NCBI RefSeq assembly: GCF_003818135.1
Contig: NZ_RPOH01000030.1
Span: 1 to 64,000 of the forward strand
Length of the DNA: 64,000 bases
Direction: 5' to 3'
Origin: Buttiauxella warmboldiae
Lineage (GTDB): Bacteria; Pseudomonadota; Gammaproteobacteria; Enterobacterales; Enterobacteriaceae
This document shows, piece after piece, positions 34,126 through 42,058 of the stretch; the stretch's first letter is position 1; every line of letters begins with the position of its first letter. The position numbers and the translations under genes are program-made. The notes under the pieces are model-generated. The model saw only the letters and a list, made by a program, of their open reading frames with translations, was not told where the DNA came from and did not search any database.

Positions 34126-34593
34126 TTAAAATGACTCGGAAAATATCGATTCCGGCAGCGGTGAATTAAAGACAACTTCAAATGAAATATAAATACACAG
34201 CACAATCAGCGCGGTAGTGATGGCTAAAAATAGCGGACGCCGTTCACCCATTACCCACATAATCGCGGGAATCAAAATTAGCGATGAAACAATAAACCCG
34301 GCATAACAAAGCGCCACCGCGTATATCACCATCAAGGCTGCGACACCGTAGGCTTTACGCACCGGATAAGAGCTAAGATCGGCTTTCTCGCGGTTTGCAG
34401 CGCTACGCTGAAAATAGATGCTTAACCACTGGATAATACCTAAGCCGATAAATAACCAGGCCAGGGCGTAAGGCCAGAAACGCTCACCCAATATTCCGTT
34501 TTCATCAAACATCGGCATATTGCGCGAGAAGAAGATAATCGCGATCCCCAATATCAGAGAGAACATCCCAACAAAAAAATTCTGCGTTCGCAT
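34126..34593 (-). CDS. Tripartite tricarboxylate transporter small subunit, TctB family
   Basis: A 155-aa protein with four predicted transmembrane helices (about 8-24, 40-58, 84-104 and 118-142), the poorly conserved small membrane subunit of TTT transporters. Identification rests on size, helix pattern and its place between tctC- and tctA-type genes. GGAG lies upstream of the ATG. It is preceded by an intercistronic hairpin. Confidence 0.85.
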   Translation of the reverse strand: MRTQNFFVGMFSLILGIAIIFFSRNMPMFDENGILGERFWPYALAWLFIGLGIIQWLSIYFQRSAANREKADLSSYPVRKAYGVAALMVIYAVALCYAGFIVSSLILIPAIMWVMGERRPLFLAITTALIVLCIYISFEVVFNSPLPESIFSESF

Positions 34594-34605
34594 TGTCGAA
34601 TCTCC

Positions 34606-34631
34606 CTCCTGCCGGTAGCCACCGACAGGAG
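34606..34631 (-). other. Intercistronic hairpin between tctC and tctB
   Basis: CTCCTG-C-CGGT (34606-34616) pairs with ACCG-A-CAGGAG (34621-34631): ten base pairs, one mismatch, a 4-nt loop. It directly follows the binding-protein gene, a place where stem-loops often protect the upstream message and raise binding protein over permease. Confidence 0.7.
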
Positions 34632-34651
34632 ATGGGCCATATTTTTATCGA

Positions 34652-35623
34652 TTATTTTTTCTTGGTTTCGGCGATCAGTTTGCCGTACAGCTCGTGGTCG
34701 TCTTTCATCATTTCATAGGCGTCGTCACCGGTAATCACAACCGGCATAATGCCTTGTTTCTTCAGTGCTTCTTGATATGCCGGGGTTTTCACGACGGCGG
34801 TGAAGGTATCAACCAGCTGCTTCTTGATGCTGTCGTCCACTTTTGCGGTTGTCGCCAGCACCGCCCAGGCGCGCATTTTGACGTTCACATCCAGATTCAG
34901 CGCTTCCTTAAATGTCGGGACATCCGGGAACAGCGGGAAGCGTTGCTCATCCATCACGCCGAGCACTTTTAAAATACCGGCATCGGCCTGAGATTTAACT
35001 GAACCCGGCGTGGTTAACACCGCATCAATGTGCTCACCGACTAATGCGGCAATGGAAGGGCCCGTCCCTTCGTTATAAGGAATACGGTTGAATTTGGTGC
35101 CGGTAATTTTTTCGATGTTGATGGTCGCCAGATCATAAATTGCGCCCATGCCGGAGTTACCCACTTTAATTTTCCCCGGGTTCGCTTTTGCGGCATCAAT
35201 AAATTCTTGCAGCGTGTTGTATGGCGATTTGGCATTTACCACTACCGCAACGGGGTCAGCGATGGTAGTGACGATGGGGGTGAAATCTTTATAGGTCACC
35301 GGTGATTTCCCCTGGTGCGGGAACATCGCCAGCTCAACGGTGGTCATCACCAGTTTATAACCGTCAGGACGCGCTTTTGCGACCTCCAGCAGGCCCGTTA
35401 TTCCGTTACCCGCAGGTTTGTTGACCGGCACCAGCATGGTGCCAGACGGCATTCTGTCTCGGGCGAATTCAATCACGGTGCGCGCGGAGGTATCGGTGCC
35501 GCCTCCCGGGTTTTTCGGGATAACCACATCAATATTCTTTTTCGGGTACGTCAGGGTTGGTTCGGCATGAACCGCAGCAAACGGCAGCAGCATTAACAAG
35601 GCACATAACAGGTTGTTCTTCAT
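34652..35623 (-). CDS. Tripartite tricarboxylate transporter substrate-binding protein, TctC family
   Basis: A 323-aa periplasmic protein. The signal peptide ends at about residue 20 (AVHA) and the mature part starts EPTLTYPKKNID. The Bug/TctC fold is shown by VIPKNPGGGTDTSAR, a GNGITGLLEVAKARPDGY stretch and KVGNSGMGAIYDLA. Bug proteins usually bind carboxylated ligands through backbone contacts and two waters. Encoded between the sialidase-like gene and tctB. Confidence 0.92.
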   Translation of the reverse strand: MKNNLLCALLMLLPFAAVHAEPTLTYPKKNIDVVIPKNPGGGTDTSARTVIEFARDRMPSGTMLVPVNKPAGNGITGLLEVAKARPDGYKLVMTTVELAMFPHQGKSPVTYKDFTPIVTTIADPVAVVVNAKSPYNTLQEFIDAAKANPGKIKVGNSGMGAIYDLATINIEKITGTKFNRIPYNEGTGPSIAALVGEHIDAVLTTPGSVKSQADAGILKVLGVMDEQRFPLFPDVPTFKEALNLDVNVKMRAWAVLATTAKVDDSIKKQLVDTFTAVVKTPAYQEALKKQGIMPVVITGDDAYEMMKDDHELYGKLIAETKKK

Positions 35624-35639
35624 AGGGTACTCCGCTGTT

Positions 35640-36689
35640 TTAATTGTTGTGTGTAATGGTCTGGTAAACGATGTTTGTTCGGTTAAAGGTCCAGGTCAGA
35701 TGTAAAACCGCCCCCTCGGCAATAATGGCTGGATAGGAAAATTCACCTTTGCTGTGTTCCAAAGCCCAGGGCTGTGACCAGGTTGCGCCGTTATCCTGCG
35801 ATTCCAGTAAAGCAATCGGATAGCGGCGCCCCCAGTTTCCGGCGATGGGATTGCATGCCAGCACCAGCGTTCCACAGCTCAGTTTCACCGCATCAATTCC
35901 GCTGTTGTTATTGGGCAGGGAAGTGGCGTATGCAGCGCACCAGCTGCGGCCATAATCAACAGAATCAGTACGATAGACTTTTCCACGCGTGCTGCGTAGC
36001 AATGCATGGATCTTCCCGGGGTGTGATTCCCATAGCGTGGGCTGAATCACACCATCCCAGGCGAACACTTGCTTTAAATCGCATTCCCACAGCGCATTGT
36101 CTTGCAGCCCCTGCCAGGTGTTTTCGTCCGCTGTCTGCTCTGGCAACTGGTGCACAAAAGGAATGTCGACCTTGTGCCAGGACTGCCCGCAGTCCGCAGA
36201 AACATCGACAAATGCATCCCAGTGCTGATCATTTTCCGTTGAACCAGGCGCTAACCACTCGCCGTTACTCATCACCAGAATTTTATTTTTCACCGGCCCG
36301 CGTGGCTGTGTATCACCGTTGATAAGTGAACGAGGCTCGCTCCAGCTCTGGCCGCCATCCTGTGATACGGCTACGCGTGTAGTCCAGGTGTGCACATCTG
36401 GACCAACCTTATAAAACAGCCATACCGTGCCCTGCTGGTAATGCAGCACCGGATTCCAGTGCGCAACGCCCGGCTCCGCCATAATGCGCTGCGCCGGGTG
36501 CCATTCATTATGCTGCGAGCGCGCAAGCCAGATAGCGGTATCGCCGCTGCCTTCTTTCGTTCCGGCGAAAAAAGCCACCAGCACCGAATTGTGCTCCGGC
36601 AAGACCACCAGCGTAGAGGCATGGCATTGGGCAAAATCCGTTGGCGTTTCGGGTAGTAAAAACCGGCGGCTTTGCTGGATAAACGGCAT
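35640..36689 (-). CDS. Cytoplasmic sialidase-like protein with four Asp boxes (BNR family)
   Basis: A 349-aa six-bladed propeller candidate. Four Asp-box motifs of type S-x-D-x-G-x-[ST]-W are visible: SQDGGQSW, SADCGQSW, SVDYGRSW and SQDNGATW. There is no signal peptide, so it should act in the cytoplasm after uptake by TctCBA. Family knowledge: such BNR_2 proteins include sialidases and other glycosidases or glycan lyases, so the chemistry is open. Neighbours (lyase upstream, transporter downstream, gaps of 11 and 16 nt) suggest it removes a residue from an imported carboxylated glycoside. Confidence 0.8.
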   Translation of the reverse strand: MPFIQQSRRFLLPETPTDFAQCHASTLVVLPEHNSVLVAFFAGTKEGSGDTAIWLARSQHNEWHPAQRIMAEPGVAHWNPVLHYQQGTVWLFYKVGPDVHTWTTRVAVSQDGGQSWSEPRSLINGDTQPRGPVKNKILVMSNGEWLAPGSTENDQHWDAFVDVSADCGQSWHKVDIPFVHQLPEQTADENTWQGLQDNALWECDLKQVFAWDGVIQPTLWESHPGKIHALLRSTRGKVYRTDSVDYGRSWCAAYATSLPNNNSGIDAVKLSCGTLVLACNPIAGNWGRRYPIALLESQDNGATWSQPWALEHSKGEFSYPAIIAEGAVLHLTWTFNRTNIVYQTITHNN

Positions 36690-36700
36690 TGGTTTTCTCC

Positions 36701-37627
36701 TTATATCGCCAGGGTTTTCTGAAGATCGCGCCCCAGCTGTACCATGCTATCAATCGCCTGCGGGAAGAAGGTTTCCCCATAGCCCTGGCTGCTGCGCACC
36801 CGACAGGTGAGGGTCGAGAAATTACCTATTTGCTGCTGGAACGATTTCGCGCAAACCGGGTAATCAAGGTTTTCTGCCAGCGCCGCGGTAGAAAGGTAGT
36901 CTGCCAGGCGTTGGGCTTTTTCCGGCTGCGTCTGGAAGTTTTCGTACAGCCAGACGTACAGCTCAGGATGGAAGTTCGCCATCACGCCGCTGTAGGCCTG
37001 GCAACCGGCCCGCAATGAGGCAAGCAGCGTCTGGCTGTTGGCATTCGCCAGATGCAGGCGGCTGCCCTGGGTTAACGCCAGGCGGCGCTTGATAATTGGC
37101 AGGCTGCAACAGGTGTCTTTGATAAAGGTGTAGCGGCCGCTTTGCGCGCACCACGCCACGGTTTCCTCACTCAGTAAACGCTTATACGGGAACGGACATT
37201 CATAAATACCGAGATCGACATGCTTTGGTACCTCGGCAGTTAAGCGCTGTAAATTTTCCAGCGCCAGGGCGTCGCTTTCTCCCGCCAGAGCCAGACGGTT
37301 ACTGATAAGGATCACCGCATCCACGCCGCTATCCGACATGCTAACCAATTGTTCGCGCTGGTGATTAAAAGCATTAGCGGTATGGCCAGAAGCGACTACC
37401 GGCACGCGTCCTCGCACGCACTTCACGACAAATTTCACCAGTTCGAGAGATTCTTCGTCGCTTAAAAAGAACATTTCACTCGACTGGCAATCGGCAAATA
37501 AGCCGTGTACGCCAGCCGAGAGATACCACTCAATTAAGCGCTCGAGCGATGCCCAGTCGATCTCTTTTTGCTCGGTAAACGGCGTTAACATCACCGGCCA
37601 GATACCGCGGTATTTTTGTTCGTTCAT
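36701..37627 (-). CDS. DapA-family class I aldolase/lyase
   Basis: A 308-aa TIM-barrel enzyme of the dihydrodipicolinate synthase / N-acetylneuraminate lyase family. In the numbering that begins one codon earlier (TTG 37630), the Schiff-base lysine is K171 in TFIKDTCC and the catalytic tyrosine Y143 in GIYECPFPY. The family's GTTGE-like loop is changed to DCQSSEMF, which argues against pyruvate + aspartate-semialdehyde chemistry and for a sugar-acid substrate. ATG 37627 is preferred, with AGGAGG 5 nt upstream. The usual reaction would be reversible cleavage of a 2-keto-3-deoxy acid, or a dehydration. Confidence 0.85.
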   Translation of the reverse strand: MNEQKYRGIWPVMLTPFTEQKEIDWASLERLIEWYLSAGVHGLFADCQSSEMFFLSDEESLELVKFVVKCVRGRVPVVASGHTANAFNHQREQLVSMSDSGVDAVILISNRLALAGESDALALENLQRLTAEVPKHVDLGIYECPFPYKRLLSEETVAWCAQSGRYTFIKDTCCSLPIIKRRLALTQGSRLHLANANSQTLLASLRAGCQAYSGVMANFHPELYVWLYENFQTQPEKAQRLADYLSTAALAENLDYPVCAKSFQQQIGNFSTLTCRVRSSQGYGETFFPQAIDSMVQLGRDLQKTLAI

Positions 37628-37639
37628 CAACGCCTCCTC

Positions 37640-39286
37640 TTACAACAACCGAATTGCGTCACCGGCAACCTGTACCCGAATACCCTGGGTCAGCGACTGA
37701 GCAACGAAGGCCTGCAAAACCGTTTGCAGTTCATTTTCTGCCACATAAGCCACCGTCAGGTGGTTACTCTGATGGCCTGCCATTAAGTCATCTCTCCCCA
37801 CGCCATCCAGCACGGCGTTCAGCAGCGGCCATTCGTAGCAGGTGGCACGGCGGCGGCGTTCAAACTCGTCGGCGGGTAATTCCACCGCGTGGCCGGTGCC
37901 GATGTGCATGATGACGTCAGTCCCTTCGTAGTGCGCGCGCGCCCAGATAAAGCGCCCGGCTTTACCTTGCCCGCTGATAGTCGAGCCGCCATAAGGGAAG
38001 TACATCGCAGGCTGGCGATAGCCCGTTGCCCCGGCGATTCCCCCTTTCAGGTGTTCAAACGGAACGGCGCCAGAAATTTCCAGATCCCAGTAGAAGGTTC
38101 CCTGATAAATACTTCCCCAGCGAATATCGTGCAGCGTGGTTTCGGCAGGCAGAGAGAACGACGTCAGCAAGCGCCACAGCATGGTTTGCGGGATGGCGGT
38201 GCCCATATCCACTTCGTTGATGCACGGAATCGGCTGGCCTTCACAGATGATATTTCCCTGCTCGTCGGGGATAGGGAAACGCTCGGTTGAGCCAATTGCG
38301 CCTTCGGCAAAATCAGATGCCGCGCAGCTGTCTTTCAGGCCCTGTTGATATTGCACGCCTACCGCAGAAAGCCCAAAACGCTGTACGAAACGCACCATGG
38401 CAATCATCATCGCGCACTGTTCTTTGACCTGTTCGCGGGTCAATTCTTCACGGTCATTTTCACCAAACTGGAATTTCATGCCGCGTTCCTGATACCAGGC
38501 CAGGCATTCTTCACGCAGCTCGTCGGGCACTTTTGCCATTTCTACCAGTAGCGCAGACTGCGACAGCGATTCAATCGGCATGCCGATATTGACCATCGCC
38601 TGCTGCGGGAAGACGCCGTTAATCATCCCCATGCAGAAGGTGTCGAACAGGCCGAGGATCTCCTTATTTTTCAGGATAAATTCACCGGCATTGCGCCCCA
38701 TCGCTCCGGCCGGAGTTGCCATTACCGGGTGGGTCGGCGCAACGTCGTGCAAATAGCCGGTGGAGTGCTGCAACGAGCCGTAACGCAGCCAGGTTTGCAG
38801 ACCGTTAACGAACAGGTCGTCATCAAAATTTTCCGACCATAAACGCGAGTACGGTTTCCCGAGGCTGGTTAGCGATCCTGCCAGGCACAGCATGCCCACC
38901 AGTCCCGGCCAGGTGCCATCAAAGTTTGCCAGTAGCAAAACCGGGCCTTTGTGATGCATCAGCGATGGCGCAATATGGTGGGAATATTGCCAGGCCGTCA
39001 GCAGCACGATGAGCGGCGCGTTTTCATCGATTTGCGCGAACAGCGAGCTGCCCTGGCGCTGGCTGCTGATAAACCCGTGCCCACGCTCTTCATCAACGGG
39101 ATGAGCGCGTTTCATGGTGTAACCCAGTGAACTCAAGGCATCCTGTAATTTCGCTTCGTATTTTTGCTGCACCGGCCAGCAGGCAAGGTTGGCTGATTCG
39201 CGTAAATCAGCATTGGTGACCATCAGGATTTCATTGTTGCCCGCAGTGATGTTTTGCGCCACAGAAGGTAGAGTTTGCGTAATCAC
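37640..39286 (-). CDS. L-fucose isomerase family protein
   Basis: A 548-aa protein of the FucI/AraA aldose-ketose isomerase superfamily. Candidate metal ligands are E328 (SDFAEGA), D360 (NEVDMG) and H466 (GTGHAVEL), in the order expected for fucose isomerases. It is shorter than E. coli FucI (591 aa) and diverged, so the sugar cannot be assigned. The start is GTG at 39286 with AAGGA upstream. It lies 21 nt after the kinase gene, and isomerase-kinase pairing is standard for pentose and deoxysugar pathways. Confidence 0.82.
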   Translation of the reverse strand: MITQTLPSVAQNITAGNNEILMVTNADLRESANLACWPVQQKYEAKLQDALSSLGYTMKRAHPVDEERGHGFISSQRQGSSLFAQIDENAPLIVLLTAWQYSHHIAPSLMHHKGPVLLLANFDGTWPGLVGMLCLAGSLTSLGKPYSRLWSENFDDDLFVNGLQTWLRYGSLQHSTGYLHDVAPTHPVMATPAGAMGRNAGEFILKNKEILGLFDTFCMGMINGVFPQQAMVNIGMPIESLSQSALLVEMAKVPDELREECLAWYQERGMKFQFGENDREELTREQVKEQCAMMIAMVRFVQRFGLSAVGVQYQQGLKDSCAASDFAEGAIGSTERFPIPDEQGNIICEGQPIPCINEVDMGTAIPQTMLWRLLTSFSLPAETTLHDIRWGSIYQGTFYWDLEISGAVPFEHLKGGIAGATGYRQPAMYFPYGGSTISGQGKAGRFIWARAHYEGTDVIMHIGTGHAVELPADEFERRRRATCYEWPLLNAVLDGVGRDDLMAGHQSNHLTVAYVAENELQTVLQAFVAQSLTQGIRVQVAGDAIRLL

Positions 39287-39307
39287 GTTCTTATTCCTTG
39301 TCTGTCA

Positions 39308-40903
39308 TTAAAGGGCCACGAGGGTTTGCTGCATGGCAGCCTGATAGCGCTGCTGGTGCTGGTACATTTGCAGATACACCTGATATTTCGCGTCGTGGAA
39401 TGCGCGGTGTGCGGCGTCGGGTTCAATGGTTTTATCGCGCCTTACCATCGCGCCAGCCGCCGCTGAAAAACTGCTGAACGCCTTGCAGGCAACCGCGCCA
39501 TTGAGCGCCGCCCCAAGCGTGACGGCGTCTTCTTCTGCAACCAGATGAATGGCGCGCCCGGTGACGTTGGCGTATTCACGCAGCCAGAGCGGGTTTTTGC
39601 TCGCGCCGCCGCACAGCGTTATCGACTCAATGCGCTGGCCGTTTTGTTCCATGGTGTCGATGATGTGGCGCGTGCCGTAGGCGATGGCTTGCAGCGTCGC
39701 GAGGTATAAACGTGCAAGCGCAGGCTGGCCTTTCTCAAGCGTGAGCCCGGCGACCATGCCACGGGCGTTGGCGTCAGAGCGCGGCGAGCGGTTGCCGTGG
39801 TGGTCAGCCAGAACATGGAGCTGGCGGGTCGGATATTTTTCGCAGGCTTCGAGTTCGCTTACCCACTGGTTAAGGATTTGGTAGACGCTACAGCCCAGCG
39901 CGTCGGCTTCGTTTCTTAGCGCAGGCCAGGCGTCACTTTGCATGACAGTCCAGTCCACCAGCGCCCCGGCGGCACTTTGCCCGCCTTCGTTCAGCCACCA
40001 GCCTGGGTACATTGCCGCGAAGTATGGCCCCCAAACCCCCGGCACTGATTTTGCCTCTTTGCTGACAATCATATGGCAATTCGAGGTACCGCTAATTATC
40101 GCCAGATTGGCTTCGGGAGCCGCCGCGACTAACGCAAGCCCGCCCGCGTGGGCGTCAATCAAACCGCTGGCGACCACGACATCAGGCGTTAAGCCCAGCT
40201 GTGCGGCCACATCGGTGCGTAAGGTGCCGACAGGCTGCCCAACCTGAATAATATTCGCTGGGATTTTATTCACTAAATCCGTTAATTCGACCGACTCAAG
40301 CAGACTCTGGCTGAACCGTTCTTCGTGCGCCAGGTAGTTCCACTTGCAGGTCAGCGTACAAACTCCCGCCGCATCAACGCCCGTGGCGCGCCACACCAGG
40401 TAATCGGCTAAGTCAAAGAAACGCCAGGCGGCGCTATAGCGCTCGGGGAAATGGTTTTTCAGCCACAGGATTTTCGGCAATTCCATCTCAATGCTGACCT
40501 GCCCGCCGACGTATTGCAGCGCGGAATCATGCGTGGCGTTGATACGTTGAGTTTCAACGCCCGCGCGGTGATCCATCCACATCACGATATCGTGGTCGGG
40601 GTCGCCTTCTTCACCCACCGCTACCGGTTGCCCACGATCGCCCACTGCCACCAATGAACAGGTTGCGTCGAATCCAATGGCGGCCACTTGCTGTGGTCGC
40701 ACCCCGGCAAGGCTGATCGCCTCGCGCACCGTGGTGCACACCTGCTGCCAGATATCGCTGGAGGATTGCTCTACTCGATTAGGCTGGTAGTGAAACTGCT
40801 GGATAGGACGAACAGAAAATGCCAGGCGGGTGCCTTCCATGGTGAAAATACCTGCTCTGACACTCGCGGAACCCACATCAACGCCAACAAATAATTTACT
40901 CAT
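39308..40903 (-). CDS. FGGY-family pentulose/sugar kinase
   Basis: A 531-aa carbohydrate kinase of the ribulokinase-like branch (FGGYp). The N-terminal ATPase motif VGVDVGSASVRAGIF and the C-terminal CGGASKNPLWLREYANVTG are clear, with WMDHRA and SGLIDAHAGG typical of this branch. I chose ATG 40903, with GAGAG 8 nt upstream (40912-40916), over an in-frame ATG 15 nt earlier that lacks a site. It is the first gene of the operon. Phosphorylation of the ketose made by the neighbouring isomerase is the likely role. Confidence 0.87.
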   Translation of the reverse strand: MSKLFVGVDVGSASVRAGIFTMEGTRLAFSVRPIQQFHYQPNRVEQSSSDIWQQVCTTVREAISLAGVRPQQVAAIGFDATCSLVAVGDRGQPVAVGEEGDPDHDIVMWMDHRAGVETQRINATHDSALQYVGGQVSIEMELPKILWLKNHFPERYSAAWRFFDLADYLVWRATGVDAAGVCTLTCKWNYLAHEERFSQSLLESVELTDLVNKIPANIIQVGQPVGTLRTDVAAQLGLTPDVVVASGLIDAHAGGLALVAAAPEANLAIISGTSNCHMIVSKEAKSVPGVWGPYFAAMYPGWWLNEGGQSAAGALVDWTVMQSDAWPALRNEADALGCSVYQILNQWVSELEACEKYPTRQLHVLADHHGNRSPRSDANARGMVAGLTLEKGQPALARLYLATLQAIAYGTRHIIDTMEQNGQRIESITLCGGASKNPLWLREYANVTGRAIHLVAEEDAVTLGAALNGAVACKAFSSFSAAAGAMVRRDKTIEPDAAHRAFHDAKYQVYLQMYQHQQRYQAAMQQTLVAL

Positions 40904-41231
40904 TTTTTGTGCTCTCATCGGCTACTGCGTCGAGAAAGCATATTGGTTAAGTGAACCGCTAAACACAACTTCTGGTGGTTTAATTTGTGATCGATACGAC
41001 AAGCCGGATGGGGCTTCAAATGAAAATTTAAAGTTAACTTGTTGTTTTCAAATTGTTTAATAAAGAGTGATTTTTAATCTATTTTTGAACGCATCATAAC
41101 CGCTTAAAAAAACATCGGGCTAGCTTGAATCGGCTGTTTTGCTGGCCCTTCGGCCTGGGTACCGCAACGAAATAGCGTGGAATACTACGCTGTGCCTTCT
41201 TGCTCTGTCAGTAAACTCTTTATCTTATTGT
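40904..41231 (-). promoter_or_regulatory. Presumed promoter/operator region of the catabolic operon
   Basis: A 328-nt A+T-rich gene-free stretch between the kinase gene and the ssb terminator. It must hold the operon promoter. Candidate regulator sites are the palindrome AAGTTAACTT (41031-41040), the imperfect palindrome GGTTAAGTGAACC (40946-40958) and a weak CRP-like TGTGATCGATACGACA (40986-41001, one half good). I cannot fix -35 and -10 elements with confidence. Confidence 0.45.
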
Positions 41232-41261
41232 TTAAAAAAGAAAAACCCCGCATTTGCGAGG
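41232..41261 (-). terminator. Intrinsic terminator of ssb
   Basis: Read on the minus strand, CCTCGC-AAAT-GCGGGG (41246-41261) is followed by a T-rich tract (A-rich at 41232-41245 on the plus strand). Confidence 0.85.
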
Positions 41262-41292
41262 TTTGTAAGATTTCCACGTTGCTGATTTAATA

Positions 41293-41829
41293 TCAGAACG
41301 GAATATCGTCGTCGAAGTCCATCGGTGGTTCATTGTTAGATGGTGCAGGTGCGCTCTGCTGCGGGCGAGACTGCGCGCCGCCGCTGAACTGATTGCCACC
41401 CTGCTGCGGTTGCTGAGGCTGGCCCCAACTACCTTGCTGCTGGCCTGCGTTACCGCCACCGGCAGGTGCGCCGCCCGCTGCACGGCCGCCAAGCATCTGC
41501 ATGGTGCCGCCCACGTTAACCACCACTTCAGTGGTGTATTTCTCAACGCCAGCCTGGTCAGTCCATTTACGCGTCTGCAATGCGCCTTCGATATAAACCT
41601 GGGAGCCTTTACGCAGGTATTCGCCCGCGACTTCCGCCAGTTTGCCGAACAGCACTACACGGTGCCATTCGGTTTTTTCTTTCGTTTCGCCGGTTTGCTT
41701 ATCGCGCCAGGACTCTGACGTGGCCAGAGTAATGTTGGCAACTGCGCCGCCATTTGGCATGTAGCGTACTTCCGGGTCCTGACCCAGATTCCCGACGAGA
41801 ATCACCTTGTTTACGCCTCTGCTGGCCAT
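41293..41829 (-). CDS. ssb: Single-stranded DNA-binding protein
   Basis: A 178-aa SSB. The N-terminal OB fold covers about residues 1-110 ([22 protein letters not shown]). A Gly/Gln/Pro-rich linker follows, and the protein-interaction tip is the canonical DFDDDIPF. Length equals E. coli SSB. It is divergent from uvrA across a 229-nt spacer with a LexA-type box, as in E. coli. Confidence 0.98.
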   Translation of the reverse strand: MASRGVNKVILVGNLGQDPEVRYMPNGGAVANITLATSESWRDKQTGETKEKTEWHRVVLFGKLAEVAGEYLRKGSQVYIEGALQTRKWTDQAGVEKYTTEVVVNVGGTMQMLGGRAAGGAPAGGGNAGQQQGSWGQPQQPQQGGNQFSGGAQSRPQQSAPAPSNNEPPMDFDDDIPF

Positions 41830-41956
41830 GATCGTGTCTCCTGAAACGTTTATTAAATAGTGTAAACCCTCGATTCTACCACGCCACCCTTAATCTTTAT
41901 AGCTGCGGGATGGATTCCAGCGTGGCAATGAGCGATACATTAATTGCATTAAAACA

Positions 41957-41972
41957 CTGGATATCCATTCAG
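41957..41972. promoter_or_regulatory. LexA (SOS) box in the ssb-uvrA spacer
   Basis: CTGGATATCCATTCAG aligns with the LexA consensus CTGT-N8-ACAG. It departs at two consensus positions (CTGG for CTGT, TCAG for ACAG). From memory, the E. coli uvrA box departs only at the second. Confidence 0.65.
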
Positions 41973-42058
41973 GTTTTATTGTGTCATAATTAGCCGTTTG
42001 TGACCGTCGGCAGCCTCCAGTGCGGCCTGGCAAAAAGCGTTTAAACCGGGAAAGGTGA

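Noticed and set aside
40986-41001. CRP site upstream of the kinase gene
   Set aside because: Only the left half matches (TGTGA); the right half CGACA differs at two positions, so it is listed only as a weak candidate in the region entry.
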